A stretch of 64,000 nucleotides of DNA from Verrucomicrobiota bacterium (GCA_003152315.1 PLZV01000012.1:25165-89164); one strand, 5' to 3'; shown: positions 27,501 to 38,767, counted from the first letter of the stretch. The notes: generated from the sequence alone by a model not told the origin. Numbers and translations are program-made.

Positions 27501-30500
27501 ACCGGACCACCCGACTTTTCATGATGGTTGTGATAGCAATCATTGTCTCCTTTCATTCGGCCTTGGCGCTTCCCAATCCCGTTGGCTGGTGGAACTTTGA
27601 CGAGGGCAGCGGCACGCTAACGGTCGATTCCAGTGGCAATGGCAATACGGGAACGGTCGGCGGTTCGTGGATCACGAACGGCATGTCGAGCAATGCCGTA
27701 ACGTACACCACCTCGCAATTCACCACTATTCCTTACTGGTCGGGCTTTAACCTGAGCAATTCCATCACGGTATCCGTGTGGATCAAGCCGTCGGCGCCCG
27801 GATCGCCCGGCCCGGGTTATTCGCAAATGTTTGAAAAGGGCGTCGGGTACTTCGGCGACTGGGGCCTGCTCTATCTGGATACCTCCCAGATCGAGTTTCA
27901 AATGACCGGGATGAACGGCAATTCGATTGCCACCATCTCGCTCGTTCCCACGGGTCTCTGGACGCATGTGGTCGCCACTTTCGACGGCACGACCGCCAAA
28001 CTCTACATTAACGGTTTGCTGGATCGATTCGCCACCTGGCCGGGTTCGCAGATCTTCACGACCAACGGAATCCAAATCGGCAGCTTGCCCGGTGCCATTG
28101 ATGACGCTCGGATCTACAGCAATGCGCTCACGGAAATCCAGGTTGCGCAACTGTTTCTTGAACGTGACAAGGACCTCGACCGGTTGATCGACGCCAATGA
28201 AACCATTTGCGGCACCGACCCGAACAATCCGGATTCTGACGGCGACGGCTACCCGGACGGGATGGAGGTGATGGCGGGAACCGATCCTCTTAATTCGTCG
28301 AGTCACCCCGATGTGACCACCGGCCTCGTGGGCTGGTGGAAGCTCGACGAAGGCAGCGGCACGCTGACGGCTGATTCCACTACCAACGGCGACGGCGGCA
28401 CCCTGGCCGGGCCAGCTTGGGTCACTGGCATCCACAGCAACGCACTGCAGTTTGATGGAGTGGATGATTTCGTTGTCTGTGGCGCGGGCGGTTCCAGCAG
28501 CCCGCTGGCGGTGACCAACCTGACGATTGCGCTTTGGGCTTACGTGACCAATACCGTGCAGGATGCAAACTTGGTTGACCGTTTCTGGCCTGTCAATGGT
28601 TACTCGGTGGGCTGGCAACAGGTCTACAACCGTATCATCCTGATTCTGCCTAATATTCAACCCATCCCCATCGACCTTGACGATGTGGCCGCGAATGCGT
28701 GGAACCATTTCGCGTTCACCTACGACGGGTCTACGGTGAACTGCTACCTAAATGGCCGACTGTACAACAGCGGTAGTTACACCAACGCCATCGGGAGTTC
28801 GACTCAGCCCCTTTATCTAGGCCAGGCAACTGCGTTCAACTATCAATTCCAGGGCCAACTCGATGATGTGCGCATCTACAACCGGGCCCTCGCGGCCGGG
28901 GACGTTTACGCATTGGGACTCGTGGGCACTTACTGCAACGGCCTGCCCGACATCCAAAAATTCCGTCTGGGTCTAAACCCGAACACTGCCTCCACCACGG
29001 GCGACGGGATACCGGATGACTGGGCAATCGCGCATGGGTTGAATCCGCTCGACTCCACCGTTGCCACCCAAACCTGCACGTTGGCCTTTACCCATGGGCT
29101 CAATAACTTGCAGGTCTACGAAAACCAGAGCGTCCTGATTTCCGACGGCTATAGCACGCTTGGGGACGGAATTGGAGATTGGTGGAAGGTCACCTACGGC
29201 TTCAGCCTTACTGATACCAGTGTCGCCAGCGGTGACCCCGAGGGGGACGGCTTGAGCAATCTGCAAAAATACCAACTCGGTCTGAATCCGTTCGTGTCGT
29301 ATGCGATAACTGCACCCTCAATCGTGCTTATCAATTCAACCAGCAACACCGCTTCCGTTGCCGACGCAGGCGCGGGAGCGAGTTATTCATGGTCAATCGA
29401 CAATGGTACAATCGACGGCGGCTCGGGCACGCCAAACATCTCGTGGTCAGCGGGCGACAGTGGTGTGGCGACGCTCACTATGCAACTGACCACTTCTGGT
29501 GGCTCAGCCAACCTCAGCGCGCCGATAACGGTCACTCCGTGTTCGTTGGCTGCCAATATTACAGTTCCATCGTCCGTGCTTCTAGGCTCCACAAACACGG
29601 CTTCCCTGCCGAATCCTCTGACAGTTCTGTACAGTTTTACCAATGGTGTCGACGGTGCCATACCCGTGGGGGTTGTGCAGGGAACCGGTATCTACAGTAA
29701 TGCCCTTTACGGAGCCGCCGCCTACGGAGGGACGAATGGTGCTGGCACTTTGTTTTCGATAACTCCAGACGGTGCTACACTTTCGACCTTGTGGCAGTTT
29801 GATCCAAACACTGACGGCGACGGTCCCTCGACGCTCGTACAAGGCAGCAGTGCACCTGGTACCACCAATCGTTATTTCTACGGTGTGACGACAGGAGGAG
29901 GACCGGGCAGCAACGGCACCGTGTTCGCGATCACGCCGGGGGGAAGTTTGACCAATCTGCATGCCTTTAACTACACGCAAGGTTCGTATCCAGCGGGACT
30001 CACGCAAGGACGGGACGGCAATTTTTACGGAGTAACTGAAGCCGGTGGATCTAACAACAATGGCGTTGTCTTCATGATCTCGTCGAACATCAATACAGTT
30101 ACGTTCAAGATATTGTATTATTTCAACGGGGGCACCAATGGTAATTTCTCGCAAGCAACTCTCATGCAGGGCAGTGGCACGGACACCAGTTTCTATGGAA
30201 CAACCCATTTTGGCGGGACGAATTCTGCGTGTCTTGGCGGGTGCGGCACAATCTTCAAGATCACTACTAACGGTGTTTTTTCATACCTGCATGTATTCAA
30301 CGGTTCCGACGGCGGCTGGCCGACAACGCCCCTGACCTTGGGCACTAACGGGCTCTTCTATGGCACCGGGTTCACGGGAGGGAGTAACGGGTGCGGCATC
30401 GCGTTTAGCATTTCTTCTCAAGGCACCTTTAATAAACTCTACACCTTTGGTGACCCCAATGGTCGTGGTCCTGATTCTGGACTACTGCAAGGATTCGACG

Positions 30501-33118
30501 GGAACTTCTATGGCACGACTGTGAGCGGAGGATTAACGAATATATTCAACGGCGTGGCCGGCTATGGCACGGCATTTAAGTTAACCCCTCAGGGCACGAA
30601 TACAGTCCTGCATCAGTTCAGCGGAAGCCCGGATGGCTACCTTCCGTTCGAGGGGGGTCTGACGACGGGCTTTGCTCAGGGGAAAACAAATGGCTATCTT
30701 TATGGTGTAACTCTGTTGGGAGGAACTAGCACCAATTGCTGGGCCGGCTGCGGAACCGTGTTTCTGGTCAACCCGTCTTCCTACATATGGTCAGTCGCGG
30801 GCGGCACCATCCTCACGGGGCAAGGCACTCCTACTATCACCTGGACGGCGGACAGCCCAGGGGGAGCAATTATTAGCGTGATCATTTCCAATTCCCCAGT
30901 CTGCACCACTAATGTCTCCGTCACAGTCCCGATCACCGCCTACAACGAGTGGTACGGGCCGTTCAACTCATGGACGAACGTTTCGGCTTGGGGTGCTGAC
31001 GGTGGAGGAACCAACGATGACACAGGGAGTATAAACGCTGCACTGGCGGCTATCGGTCTTAACGGCTGTTCACCCGTGTTGTATTGCCCGGGCAAGTACT
31101 TGATCTCCCAAACGATTCACTTGCAAAATCGACAGGGTGTGGCTGTCTTTGGCAAGGACTCGGCAGTATCCGGATTCACCTGGATCGGCAACACAGGCAC
31201 AACGGTTGGCGATGCAACAACGATGTTTTGGGTGGATGCCGTGAACACCACCTATTTCGAGCGGCTGTTCTTTGACGGCAAAGGCAAGTCTTACACACTG
31301 GTCAATCACAGCCAAAACAACGGCAATCCGTATTTCGATAATGCGAACACATGGGCCGATTGTGTGTTCAAGAACTCAGTAGCGGGCGGTCTTGGAATTG
31401 CGGGAGCCAAGATCAACGGAGGTTTCTCGAATGAGGCCTTTCTGCGCTGCGTGTTCACCAATCTAGGAGTAGCAGTTGAGACTTATGACTACAACGCCAT
31501 TGACGGCTGGATGGTCAATTGCTATTTCGCCAATTGCGGCGTCGGGTTGCAGATGAATCCGGGTAGTCTCCATGCCTATCAAAGCGTTTTCGTGAACAAT
31601 GGGACTGACGTGTTCAACAACACCGGCAACGATTTTGAATGCGTCACAGGCAACACCAGTTGGCACTCAACTGCGTTCTACGTTGACCCGATCCACAATG
31701 GGCCGGTATTAATCAAGGGCAACACGATTATCGACCCCTCCGGTCAACCGTTCTTAACGGGGCAACAGGGGCCGTTTGTGGTAATGGACAACACGTTTGC
31801 TTATTCCAATGGCGTGGCCGCGAACTTTACCTCCAACGGTACAACAGTCTTGCTGCTCGGCAACACGAATTGTTACGCACCGTTCTATACGATTGCTTCC
31901 AATCCGATCACTAACCTGGTGGATAACGTGACGGTGAACCGAAGCAGTCTGGCGCTCTCACAGCCGGGCCTTCCGACCGAGGCGACAAATCTCAACCGTA
32001 CCATTGTGGATATGCCACGGAGTTTTACGGCATCCTCGTTGCAGACAGCAATCAACGGGGCTACGGATGGGACAGTGATCCACATTCCGTGGACGAATAC
32101 CGGGACGTACTACAGTATGAATGCTACCGTCACAATCCCCGCCAACCGTGATATTCGGATTGTGGGCGACGGCTCGCTTTCCATACTTGCTGGAGATTCT
32201 GGCGGCGGTCCCATGTTTTCGCTGTTGCATCCTTCGCACGCCACCTTCAGCCACGTCCACCTATTTGGCGATTCCACCGTCCAGAACGCCCCAAATCTCA
32301 TTCAGATCACTGGCGTGGGAAGCACGTCAGCCCGGCTATATCTCCGGGACAGCATTTGCAGATATGGCACGAACGCCAACTTGGACGTGCAGGATTGCCC
32401 TGGCTTAACCGTTGACTGGCGCGGTAACAATGAAGAGAACAGCACAGGCGGAAACGGGCTTTGGCTCGAAGGGCGTGGCACAATCCGATTCATCGGCACG
32501 GAGTCGGGGGCCAGCCGTATCGACGCGGTCGTGACCAATGGCGGCACTCTCTATATCGAGATGTCCTACAACGAGGACAACTACCAGCCCACCATGGGTT
32601 TTCGCAATTTGTTGACCGCGAGTAATAGCACCGTCATGTACCTTTGCGGCGTGCAGCACGAGCAAAGTGGCACGAATGGGCTCGACGGTTTTTGGCCTAA
32701 CGGAGGTACTACTAACGCTTTTGGCATCACGAATTTTAGCGGCAATTGCACACTGAGCTTAGTAAAGGGGGTTTCCGACTGGATGCGCATCAGCGGGGCG
32801 CAATCGGGCAACGTGTGGGTCGAAGGCTGCACCACGAAGAATTCTCCCACACTCGGCGGGCTGTGGCCGATCACCAACCTGACGTCCTTCCTCCCCGTGC
32901 AAACTATGAATTGGGACTACAATACCACCAGCCAGTTGTTTAGCAATTACGCCGATATCGGTACGGCAACGGTGTCCTACACGCGAACAATGTTCGCTCC
33001 CTCACGTTCGACATATTCCGATTTGGGGCCGATGACGCGGAGAACCAACCAGACCGACGTACTGATTGAGGATACGATACTGGAAGACAGCCTAATAAAC
33101 CTACAGGTGAAACCGTGA
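27497..33118 (+). CDS. Giant secreted LamG / GloVer-repeat / beta-helix protein
   Basis: 1873 aa with a signal peptide (MMVVIAIIVSFHSALA region). Two LamG modules are separated by type-3 calcium repeats (DRLIDANETICGTDPNNPDSDGDGYPDG). Further dockerin-like 'DGIPDDWAIAHGLNP' loops and an Ig-like segment follow. Next come about ten GloVer-type repeats, each with a Tyr-Gly core (DGNFYGVTEAGGSNNNGVVF, NGLFYGTGFTGGSNGCGIAF). From about residue 1155 a right-handed beta-helix of the pectate-lyase-3 kind begins (YNEWYGPFNSWTNVSAWGADGGGTNDDTGSI). Likely an adhesin or a polysaccharide-active protein. It overlaps the previous LamG gene, so the pair is probably made together. Confidence 0.85.
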   Translation: MNRTTRLFMMVVIAIIVSFHSALALPNPVGWWNFDEGSGTLTVDSSGNGNTGTVGGSWITNGMSSNAVTYTTSQFTTIPYWSGFNLSNSITVSVWIKPSAPGSPGPGYSQMFEKGVGYFGDWGLLYLDTSQIEFQMTGMNGNSIATISLVPTGLWTHVVATFDGTTAKLYINGLLDRFATWPGSQIFTTNGIQIGSLPGAIDDARIYSNALTEIQVAQLFLERDKDLDRLIDANETICGTDPNNPDSDGDGYPDGMEVMAGTDPLNSSSHPDVTTGLVGWWKLDEGSGTLTADSTTNGDGGTLAGPAWVTGIHSNALQFDGVDDFVVCGAGGSSSPLAVTNLTIALWAYVTNTVQDANLVDRFWPVNGYSVGWQQVYNRIILILPNIQPIPIDLDDVAANAWNHFAFTYDGSTVNCYLNGRLYNSGSYTNAIGSSTQPLYLGQATAFNYQFQGQLDDVRIYNRALAAGDVYALGLVGTYCNGLPDIQKFRLGLNPNTASTTGDGIPDDWAIAHGLNPLDSTVATQTCTLAFTHGLNNLQVYENQSVLISDGYSTLGDGIGDWWKVTYGFSLTDTSVASGDPEGDGLSNLQKYQLGLNPFVSYAITAPSIVLINSTSNTASVADAGAGASYSWSIDNGTIDGGSGTPNISWSAGDSGVATLTMQLTTSGGSANLSAPITVTPCSLAANITVPSSVLLGSTNTASLPNPLTVLYSFTNGVDGAIPVGVVQGTGIYSNALYGAAAYGGTNGAGTLFSITPDGATLSTLWQFDPNTDGDGPSTLVQGSSAPGTTNRYFYGVTTGGGPGSNGTVFAITPGGSLTNLHAFNYTQGSYPAGLTQGRDGNFYGVTEAGGSNNNGVVFMISSNINTVTFKILYYFNGGTNGNFSQATLMQGSGTDTSFYGTTHFGGTNSACLGGCGTIFKITTNGVFSYLHVFNGSDGGWPTTPLTLGTNGLFYGTGFTGGSNGCGIAFSISSQGTFNKLYTFGDPNGRGPDSGLLQGFDGNFYGTTVSGGLTNIFNGVAGYGTAFKLTPQGTNTVLHQFSGSPDGYLPFEGGLTTGFAQGKTNGYLYGVTLLGGTSTNCWAGCGTVFLVNPSSYIWSVAGGTILTGQGTPTITWTADSPGGAIISVIISNSPVCTTNVSVTVPITAYNEWYGPFNSWTNVSAWGADGGGTNDDTGSINAALAAIGLNGCSPVLYCPGKYLISQTIHLQNRQGVAVFGKDSAVSGFTWIGNTGTTVGDATTMFWVDAVNTTYFERLFFDGKGKSYTLVNHSQNNGNPYFDNANTWADCVFKNSVAGGLGIAGAKINGGFSNEAFLRCVFTNLGVAVETYDYNAIDGWMVNCYFANCGVGLQMNPGSLHAYQSVFVNNGTDVFNNTGNDFECVTGNTSWHSTAFYVDPIHNGPVLIKGNTIIDPSGQPFLTGQQGPFVVMDNTFAYSNGVAANFTSNGTTVLLLGNTNCYAPFYTIASNPITNLVDNVTVNRSSLALSQPGLPTEATNLNRTIVDMPRSFTASSLQTAINGATDGTVIHIPWTNTGTYYSMNATVTIPANRDIRIVGDGSLSILAGDSGGGPMFSLLHPSHATFSHVHLFGDSTVQNAPNLIQITGVGSTSARLYLRDSICRYGTNANLDVQDCPGLTVDWRGNNEENSTGGNGLWLEGRGTIRFIGTESGASRIDAVVTNGGTLYIEMSYNEDNYQPTMGFRNLLTASNSTVMYLCGVQHEQSGTNGLDGFWPNGGTTNAFGITNFSGNCTLSLVKGVSDWMRISGAQSGNVWVEGCTTKNSPTLGGLWPITNLTSFLPVQTMNWDYNTTSQLFSNYADIGTATVSYTRTMFAPSRSTYSDLGPMTRRTNQTDVLIEDTILEDSLINLQVKP

Positions 33119-33269
33119 CCCACTCTGCGATCAAGCTACGTCGACGCTATCAGTTGGTGCCGCATCCTACGACGACGGCTTGGAAAGCTCAAATCTGCTG
33201 GACATTCACGTCGCGACCTGTTCTACTTGTGTAAGTAAACCCGTGCGTTATCGCATTATTAGGCCGGGG

Positions 33270-35051
33270 ATGAGACGAACCATCTGGTTGATATTGGCTA
33301 TTGCGATAAATGCGATCAGCCCTACGGCTTCAGAGGCGCAGACCAACAGTTGCATCAGTTCAACAGACGGCTTCTGGGATGAGGCCCGTATTTGGTCACT
33401 CCACAAGCCACCCTCGATTAAGCAGTCTGCAATTCTCATCACCAACGCCGCCTCAGAGCAAATAACAATCGATAATACCACGGCAAACGATTTCAAGAAT
33501 ACGCTCATCATCAGCAACCTTGTTATCGCCCCTCCGTCAGGCGGCACCGACACTCTCTACCTTGATAATACCGGCACCATTGCCTTGCATATTCTTAACA
33601 GCCTCATCATCGGCAGTACTGAGACACCTCCTGGCGGCGGAGGATCAGAATTGATCAGTGTCAATTCCAAACTGATCGTTGACGGTTTGTTGGGCGGACT
33701 ACTCCAGGATAACGGCACGATGGTCATCATGGGTGGCTCCGTGATCACGACAAACTGCACTCTACAGATTGAGCCTTCGTTTGCTGCAGGGCTCCTAATC
33801 ATCTCCAATGGTGTTGTGCGAGCTCGGGATGTTAGTATTGATGTGGGAGAAGGCGGTAGCGGAACGATCGAAGTCATTGGTGGAGTAATGACCTTGTCTT
33901 CTTCTCTGAGTCTCGGTGGTCACAATGGCTTGCAGGCGACCTTGTTTGTGGCTAACGGGGGTCTGCTTGTAGTTACAAACGGTCCGACGTACATAGGAAA
34001 TGGCTCCGAGTGCTCTGGAAGCATCACGGTCACGAACGCCACCTTGCTGGCACATGACCTGTGGGTTGGTGATGGACATGACTGCAGTGGCGACCTCTCC
34101 ATTGAGGCTGGCACAGTAACACTTGGGGGATCGTTGAACTTCGGCGGCGGTTCAGGTGGAGTAGTCTCCTTAAGCGGCGGTGTGCTCATCGTCACCAACG
34201 ATACAACGACTATCGGTGGCGAGGAGGGTAATGGCGAAATAACTATCGAAGATGGTCTTTTTTGGGCACGGGAAATCCTTGTCGGTTCTGAAGACCAATC
34301 CGATGGCGTGCTGACCGTTAATGGTGGCACCACGCAGTTGAGTTCTTATCTACAGGTCGGCGGTCTTGGCAACCTGAGCGATGGCGAAGTGTTTGTGAAT
34401 AGCGGCCAGCTTGTGGTGACGAATGGTGAAATAATAGTGGGCAGCGAAGATGCTGCCAGCATTACTGTGTCGTTAGGCTTGTTGGCAGCAAATTACATCG
34501 ACCTGGGTGTAGGGAGACTTGCAGCAGGCACGCTCTCGGTCAAGGGGGGCTCTGTCACCGCTGCGACAGGAATTACGCTAGGAGACTGTGCTAGCAATAC
34601 TTTCGGCTACGTCTCGGTGGACGGCGGACAATTGACCGTGACCAACGCGGCCCACACGGGATTCATCGACGTTCAGAATGGCCAGTTGGTTCTCAGCAGT
34701 GGCCTGTTGCAGGTTGATAAGCTCGTGATGACGAATACCTGCAGCAGCTTCGTCCACAACGGCGGCACCCTCATCGTCGGTAGTGTGGCGCTCGATCCAA
34801 ACACTTTCCGTATCGTCTCGGTGATCCCGCAGGGCAACAACATGCTGGTCACCTGGCTTATGGCCCCCGGACAGACCAACGCCTTGCAGGTTTCGTCTGG
34901 CGGAATCCATGGCAGCTACGAGACCAATGGTTTCGTCGACATCTTCATTGTAACGAACAACACCATTGTCGGTTCCCTGACCAACTATCTCGACATTGGC
35001 GCTGCCACGAACAAACCCTCCCGTTACTACCGCGCCCGGGTTTCCCCCTGA
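33270..35051 (+). CDS. Secreted beta-strand repeat protein, autotransporter-like
   Basis: 593 aa from the ATG that begins the signal peptide (MRRTIWLILAIAINAISPTASEA); the frame is open 30 codons upstream without homology. The body is a long series of 'LxVxxGGxLxVTNGxxxIGxxxxxxGxITV' strands, the PEP-CTERM/autotransporter-associated beta-helix repeat. The last 70 residues (VTWLMAPGQTNALQVSSGG ... SLTNYLDIGAATNKPSRYYRARVSP) form a separate domain that recurs in the broken copy at 37909-38113. No outer-membrane barrel is present, so it is not a true autotransporter. Function unknown. Confidence 0.8.
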   Translation: MRRTIWLILAIAINAISPTASEAQTNSCISSTDGFWDEARIWSLHKPPSIKQSAILITNAASEQITIDNTTANDFKNTLIISNLVIAPPSGGTDTLYLDNTGTIALHILNSLIIGSTETPPGGGGSELISVNSKLIVDGLLGGLLQDNGTMVIMGGSVITTNCTLQIEPSFAAGLLIISNGVVRARDVSIDVGEGGSGTIEVIGGVMTLSSSLSLGGHNGLQATLFVANGGLLVVTNGPTYIGNGSECSGSITVTNATLLAHDLWVGDGHDCSGDLSIEAGTVTLGGSLNFGGGSGGVVSLSGGVLIVTNDTTTIGGEEGNGEITIEDGLFWAREILVGSEDQSDGVLTVNGGTTQLSSYLQVGGLGNLSDGEVFVNSGQLVVTNGEIIVGSEDAASITVSLGLLAANYIDLGVGRLAAGTLSVKGGSVTAATGITLGDCASNTFGYVSVDGGQLTVTNAAHTGFIDVQNGQLVLSSGLLQVDKLVMTNTCSSFVHNGGTLIVGSVALDPNTFRIVSVIPQGNNMLVTWLMAPGQTNALQVSSGGIHGSYETNGFVDIFIVTNNTIVGSLTNYLDIGAATNKPSRYYRARVSP

Positions 35052-35067
35052 GAATCCTAAGAATGGC

Positions 35068-37434
35068 TCACTGAATTGCACGCACGCGGGCGAGATTGGT
35101 TTGTGCCTGCGCAAAGTCGGGCTTGATCTGCAACGCTCGTTCGTACTGTGCCGCCGCCTCTCGTAGTCGGCCTGAAAACTCCAGAGCGAGCCCCAGGTTG
35201 TTGTGTGTGTCAACGTCATTCGGTTGGATGTGCAGAATCAATTGGAACTGGTCAATCGCTTCCGGCACTTTTCCCGCCTGGAGCAGAGCATTCGCTAAAT
35301 TGCGCCGGGCCTGAAGGAGGTCGGGCTTGATGCGAACCACCCGTTGGTAATGGTCGATTGCCTCCTGCCACCGGCCCAGACGACTAGACGCAAGCGCCAA
35401 GTTGAAGTGGGCCTCTTCATTATCGGGTTGGATTCGCAGCGCCTGCTGATAGTGATCGACCGCCTCCTGCAATCGGCCGCGGGACATTAAAAGAACACCC
35501 AAATTGTTGTGGGCAAAGGCAAAATCGGGCTGGATGCGTATCGCCTGTTCGTATTGTCCGATTGCCTCGTCCACCCGCCCCGCCTGTTCCAACGTCGACC
35601 CAAAATTGAAATGCACGCCTGCGACATTGGGTTTGCTGCGAGCTGCTTGCTCGTAGTGATTGATGGCTTCCGGCAGCCTGCCTTGATTCCTCAAGATGCC
35701 TGCCAGGTTGTTGTGCGCGTCCCCGTAATCGGGTTGGATTCGTATCGCCTGTTCATAGTGCTCGACTGCCTCTTGAGTCCGACCAAGGCTTTCCAGCGCG
35801 AGACCCAAGTTGTAATGTGCCTGGGCGAAATCCGGATTGAGCCGCAACGCCCGATCAAATTGCCCAATCGCCTCCTGCGGTCGACCGGCAGCTTGTAACG
35901 CCATCCCTATATTGTCATGCGAGTCAGCCCAACGCGCGGTACACGCCAGCAGATTGAACGCCACCGAAAAAGCGAGTAGAACACTCCACCCCCAGCGCAT
36001 CGCGCGTCGCCGGCCCGGCTGGCCACCCAGGTCGCGTTCCGCACCGAGAATGCCGATCACAGCCAGTAGCACCAACACCGGCATAAACTCCACCTCATAC
36101 CGGCCGGCGGTGTAGTAATAAAAGCCTAGCGTCAGTGCAGCAATTCCGAAGAGCAGGGCTGCGGACGAAAGAAACAAGTCGAGGCAGTAACGCGACTCTG
36201 GGGATCGACCGCGCCGGGCTAGCGGGACGGCCAGCGCCAGCCAAACGAGCGGAATATTGACGAGGATTCCAAAGGTCTGTTCCACAGGCCCATGACCTGG
36301 GGGCGATGGGGCCAGAATGGTATTGCGCACGAAAGGAAACCGGGTGCTCCAGCGAGCGGTTTCCAGAAAATAAGCCCGGAAGTTAAACCATAGATACCGA
36401 AAACTGAAAGGTTGCTGCGTCAATTGCCGATCACCGGCCAATTGATAACGAAAGCCAAACTCAAAAGGGTTGTCGAACCGGAGGACGTTGTAGAACATCA
36501 ATCCGAGGCCAACGAGCGCGATCGGGCCCAGCGCCGCCAGCAAGGGGACCCAAACCTTCCGTTGTTCGCGCCACGCTTGAATCACCGGGACCAGCAATAC
36601 AATTGCGCCGAATAGCAAGGAGGGTCGCGCCCCTACGGCCAATCCGTACATCAGGCTCGCTCCCGCGAGCCACCGGGTCTGTCGTGACAAATCGTGGATT
36701 GCCTTCCAAATACACAGCAGCGCCAGCATCGTGAACGCATACCCGCAACTGATCGCCACCTCGTACACGTCACACCGCGCCAAAAGGAACGGCACGCAGG
36801 TGACCAAACCCATCGCGAGCGCACCGGCGGAGACCATCGCGACATTGACCTCGGCAAAGTATCGCCGCCAAAGGGCGCACAACAGACCCACTCCGGCCAA
36901 GAAACCGATACTGCAGAAACATATTGCAGCGGCCTTTTGCGGCAGATAGTGGCCCGTGAGTACCACATATGGCCAGAAAAGAACCAGAGCGGGAGTGACC
37001 CCGAAATACAGGTAGAATTTCCCCTTGTAATAGCTCATGTCGAGCACACGATACGGGGCATGTGCTGCCGGATCGTAGGGATTCGCAAGCTGCGCAAAGC
37101 CGGGCACGTAGATTATCAGGTTGAGCTGGCCGGCGCGAAAGCTGCGCACAAGCAAATTGTAATAAGCATCCGCGGGATTCAGACTATTCGATGCAACAAG
37201 ACCCGACTGAGCCGTGTACGCGTACACGCCAATGACCAGCATACACATGGCGCATAAGATGCCGTACTGCTTTCGCCGGCAGTTCTTTTCAACTGCCTGC
37301 ACGTTGGCGAAATCTGGTTTGCCGTCAATCATCGTGACTCCAAGGCCGCCGCTTTTGGAGTTCATCGGATAATAGCCATTGCGGGTTGGCCCTGCAATGC
37401 TCTCCGCGCGCTGGACGATTTTCGGACGTAGCAA
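35068..37434 (-). CDS. Polytopic membrane protein with C-terminal TPR array
   Basis: 788 aa. Residues 55-480 contain about ten hydrophobic segments with short loops, organised like lipid-linked-sugar glycosyltransferases (GT39/PMT-like) or O-antigen enzymes, with one long external loop early (NPADAYYNLLVRSFRAGQL ... PYDPAAHAPYRVLDMSYYKGKFYLYFG). Residues 490-788 are eight or more tandem 34-residue TPR units (AHYNLGLALESLGRTQEAVEHY and similar), probably cytoplasmic or periplasmic scaffold. It converges on the 33270-35051 gene. This fusion type is frequent in Verrucomicrobia. The acceptor is unknown. Confidence 0.82.
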   Translation of the reverse strand: MLRPKIVQRAESIAGPTRNGYYPMNSKSGGLGVTMIDGKPDFANVQAVEKNCRRKQYGILCAMCMLVIGVYAYTAQSGLVASNSLNPADAYYNLLVRSFRAGQLNLIIYVPGFAQLANPYDPAAHAPYRVLDMSYYKGKFYLYFGVTPALVLFWPYVVLTGHYLPQKAAAICFCSIGFLAGVGLLCALWRRYFAEVNVAMVSAGALAMGLVTCVPFLLARCDVYEVAISCGYAFTMLALLCIWKAIHDLSRQTRWLAGASLMYGLAVGARPSLLFGAIVLLVPVIQAWREQRKVWVPLLAALGPIALVGLGLMFYNVLRFDNPFEFGFRYQLAGDRQLTQQPFSFRYLWFNFRAYFLETARWSTRFPFVRNTILAPSPPGHGPVEQTFGILVNIPLVWLALAVPLARRGRSPESRYCLDLFLSSAALLFGIAALTLGFYYYTAGRYEVEFMPVLVLLAVIGILGAERDLGGQPGRRRAMRWGWSVLLAFSVAFNLLACTARWADSHDNIGMALQAAGRPQEAIGQFDRALRLNPDFAQAHYNLGLALESLGRTQEAVEHYEQAIRIQPDYGDAHNNLAGILRNQGRLPEAINHYEQAARSKPNVAGVHFNFGSTLEQAGRVDEAIGQYEQAIRIQPDFAFAHNNLGVLLMSRGRLQEAVDHYQQALRIQPDNEEAHFNLALASSRLGRWQEAIDHYQRVVRIKPDLLQARRNLANALLQAGKVPEAIDQFQLILHIQPNDVDTHNNLGLALEFSGRLREAAAQYERALQIKPDFAQAQTNLARVRAIQ

Positions 37435-37594
37435 TTTCAGGCTTGAGAATAGGACTTTATGCCCCGGTCAACCCCAGCCCACGATTGCGACCTTGGATCA
37501 TAGCTAAGCCTGTTAATCACCCGCGCTAAAGACGGTTGCGCCCGATGAAAAATGTTCTGTTCTGGGTTGTGTACCTGGTCGATGCATCGGCGAA

Positions 37595-38113
37595 ATGGTG
37601 CTGCGAGATGCGCGGATTTGCCGTCGTGCAATACCCAACAGGGCTCCTCTCTGGTATGGAAGTACCTTGGCCCGTCTTTATCTTCGGGCCAGCAACTTGC
37701 AGCGGGGAGTGGTCGCCAATTTCTTTATTGAGGACTGCCCGAATACGGTGGTCGGTATCTCGGCTTCGAGTTACGGGGCGACCCGGACTCCTCCGGAGAG
37801 CGGCACCAACATCGTGCTCGGGGGGCACGGAAAGGTGCGCTTCGTCCAGTCCGATAGCCGCGACAATAGGCAGAGTTACATCCCGCGTTCAAAGAACACC
37901 TGTTCCAAGAGCGTCACATGGCTGATGGCTGCCGGCCAGACCAACGCCCTCCAAGTTTCCTCCGGCGGACCCCACGGGGCTTACACCAACTCCTTCACCG
38001 ACCTCTTCATCGTCACGAACAACACTATTGCCGGCTCCCTAACCAACTACCTCGACATCGGCGGTGCCACCAACATCCCGTCCCGCTTCTACCGCGCGCG
38101 GTTCTCGCCATAA
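37595..38113 (+). pseudogene. Truncated copy of a secreted beta-helix protein
   Basis: The frame is open for 172 codons but has no signal peptide. Its first part (SNLQRGVVANFFIEDCPNTV ... GGHGKVRFVQSDSRDN) looks like the inside of a beta-helix. From 37909 on it repeats the C-terminal domain of the 33270-35051 gene at both protein and DNA level (VTWLMAAGQTNALQVSSGG; SLTNYLDIGGATNIPSRFYRARFSP). I read this as the 3' remnant of a duplicated or recombined gene. It may still be translated but would not be exported. Confidence 0.65.
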
Positions 38114-38767
38114 CAATGGCGAGCTCGGAATCAACAACAGACCGTCTCTATAGTGTTCAAACTTACACGGGACAATCTTGACGCTTCTTTGTTGTAGATT
38201 TGTGACGGCATTTTGAGAAGCCCATGCTTAGGGTGTTTGACTTGGATAATTAAGTATTTGGGATCGTAAGCACGATTCCTGGATTCTGCGAATGCAGACA
38301 GTGGAAAGCTCTTCTGGTCAGCGAGTCGCTGGGACGGAATAGCTGGCCGAAACCTTCCCCGGCGCGAGGTACTAGAGGCCCGCCGTCCTCGGCTCGCCGA
38401 GCACTGTCACCGGTGGAGACACGAAGTGGTCTACCTTGACAGGCGCAAGCGAGCCGTACAATCGGGGCGACCCGCGCTGGGGCCGAGTTGATCCATCCGA
38501 CTCGTGCGGATAAATCACGACTCGAATTGAATGGTGTTGAATCAGTCAACGCTTGTCAACGTCGCTGCCGGATGGCTGCCGTCGCGTAGACATAAATCCT
38601 ACGCCGATGCGTAGGGGTCTCGCGTCAAATCTGTAACCCAGACGTATAGGATGGGCGGCTACCGAGTTTTCTCGATGCGGACAACATTGACAGCAATTGC
38701 GGGAAATCGAGAAGTCAATGGATTGCCAGAGTGATGCTGGCAGAATGGACAGCATAGGCTCTTTCCA

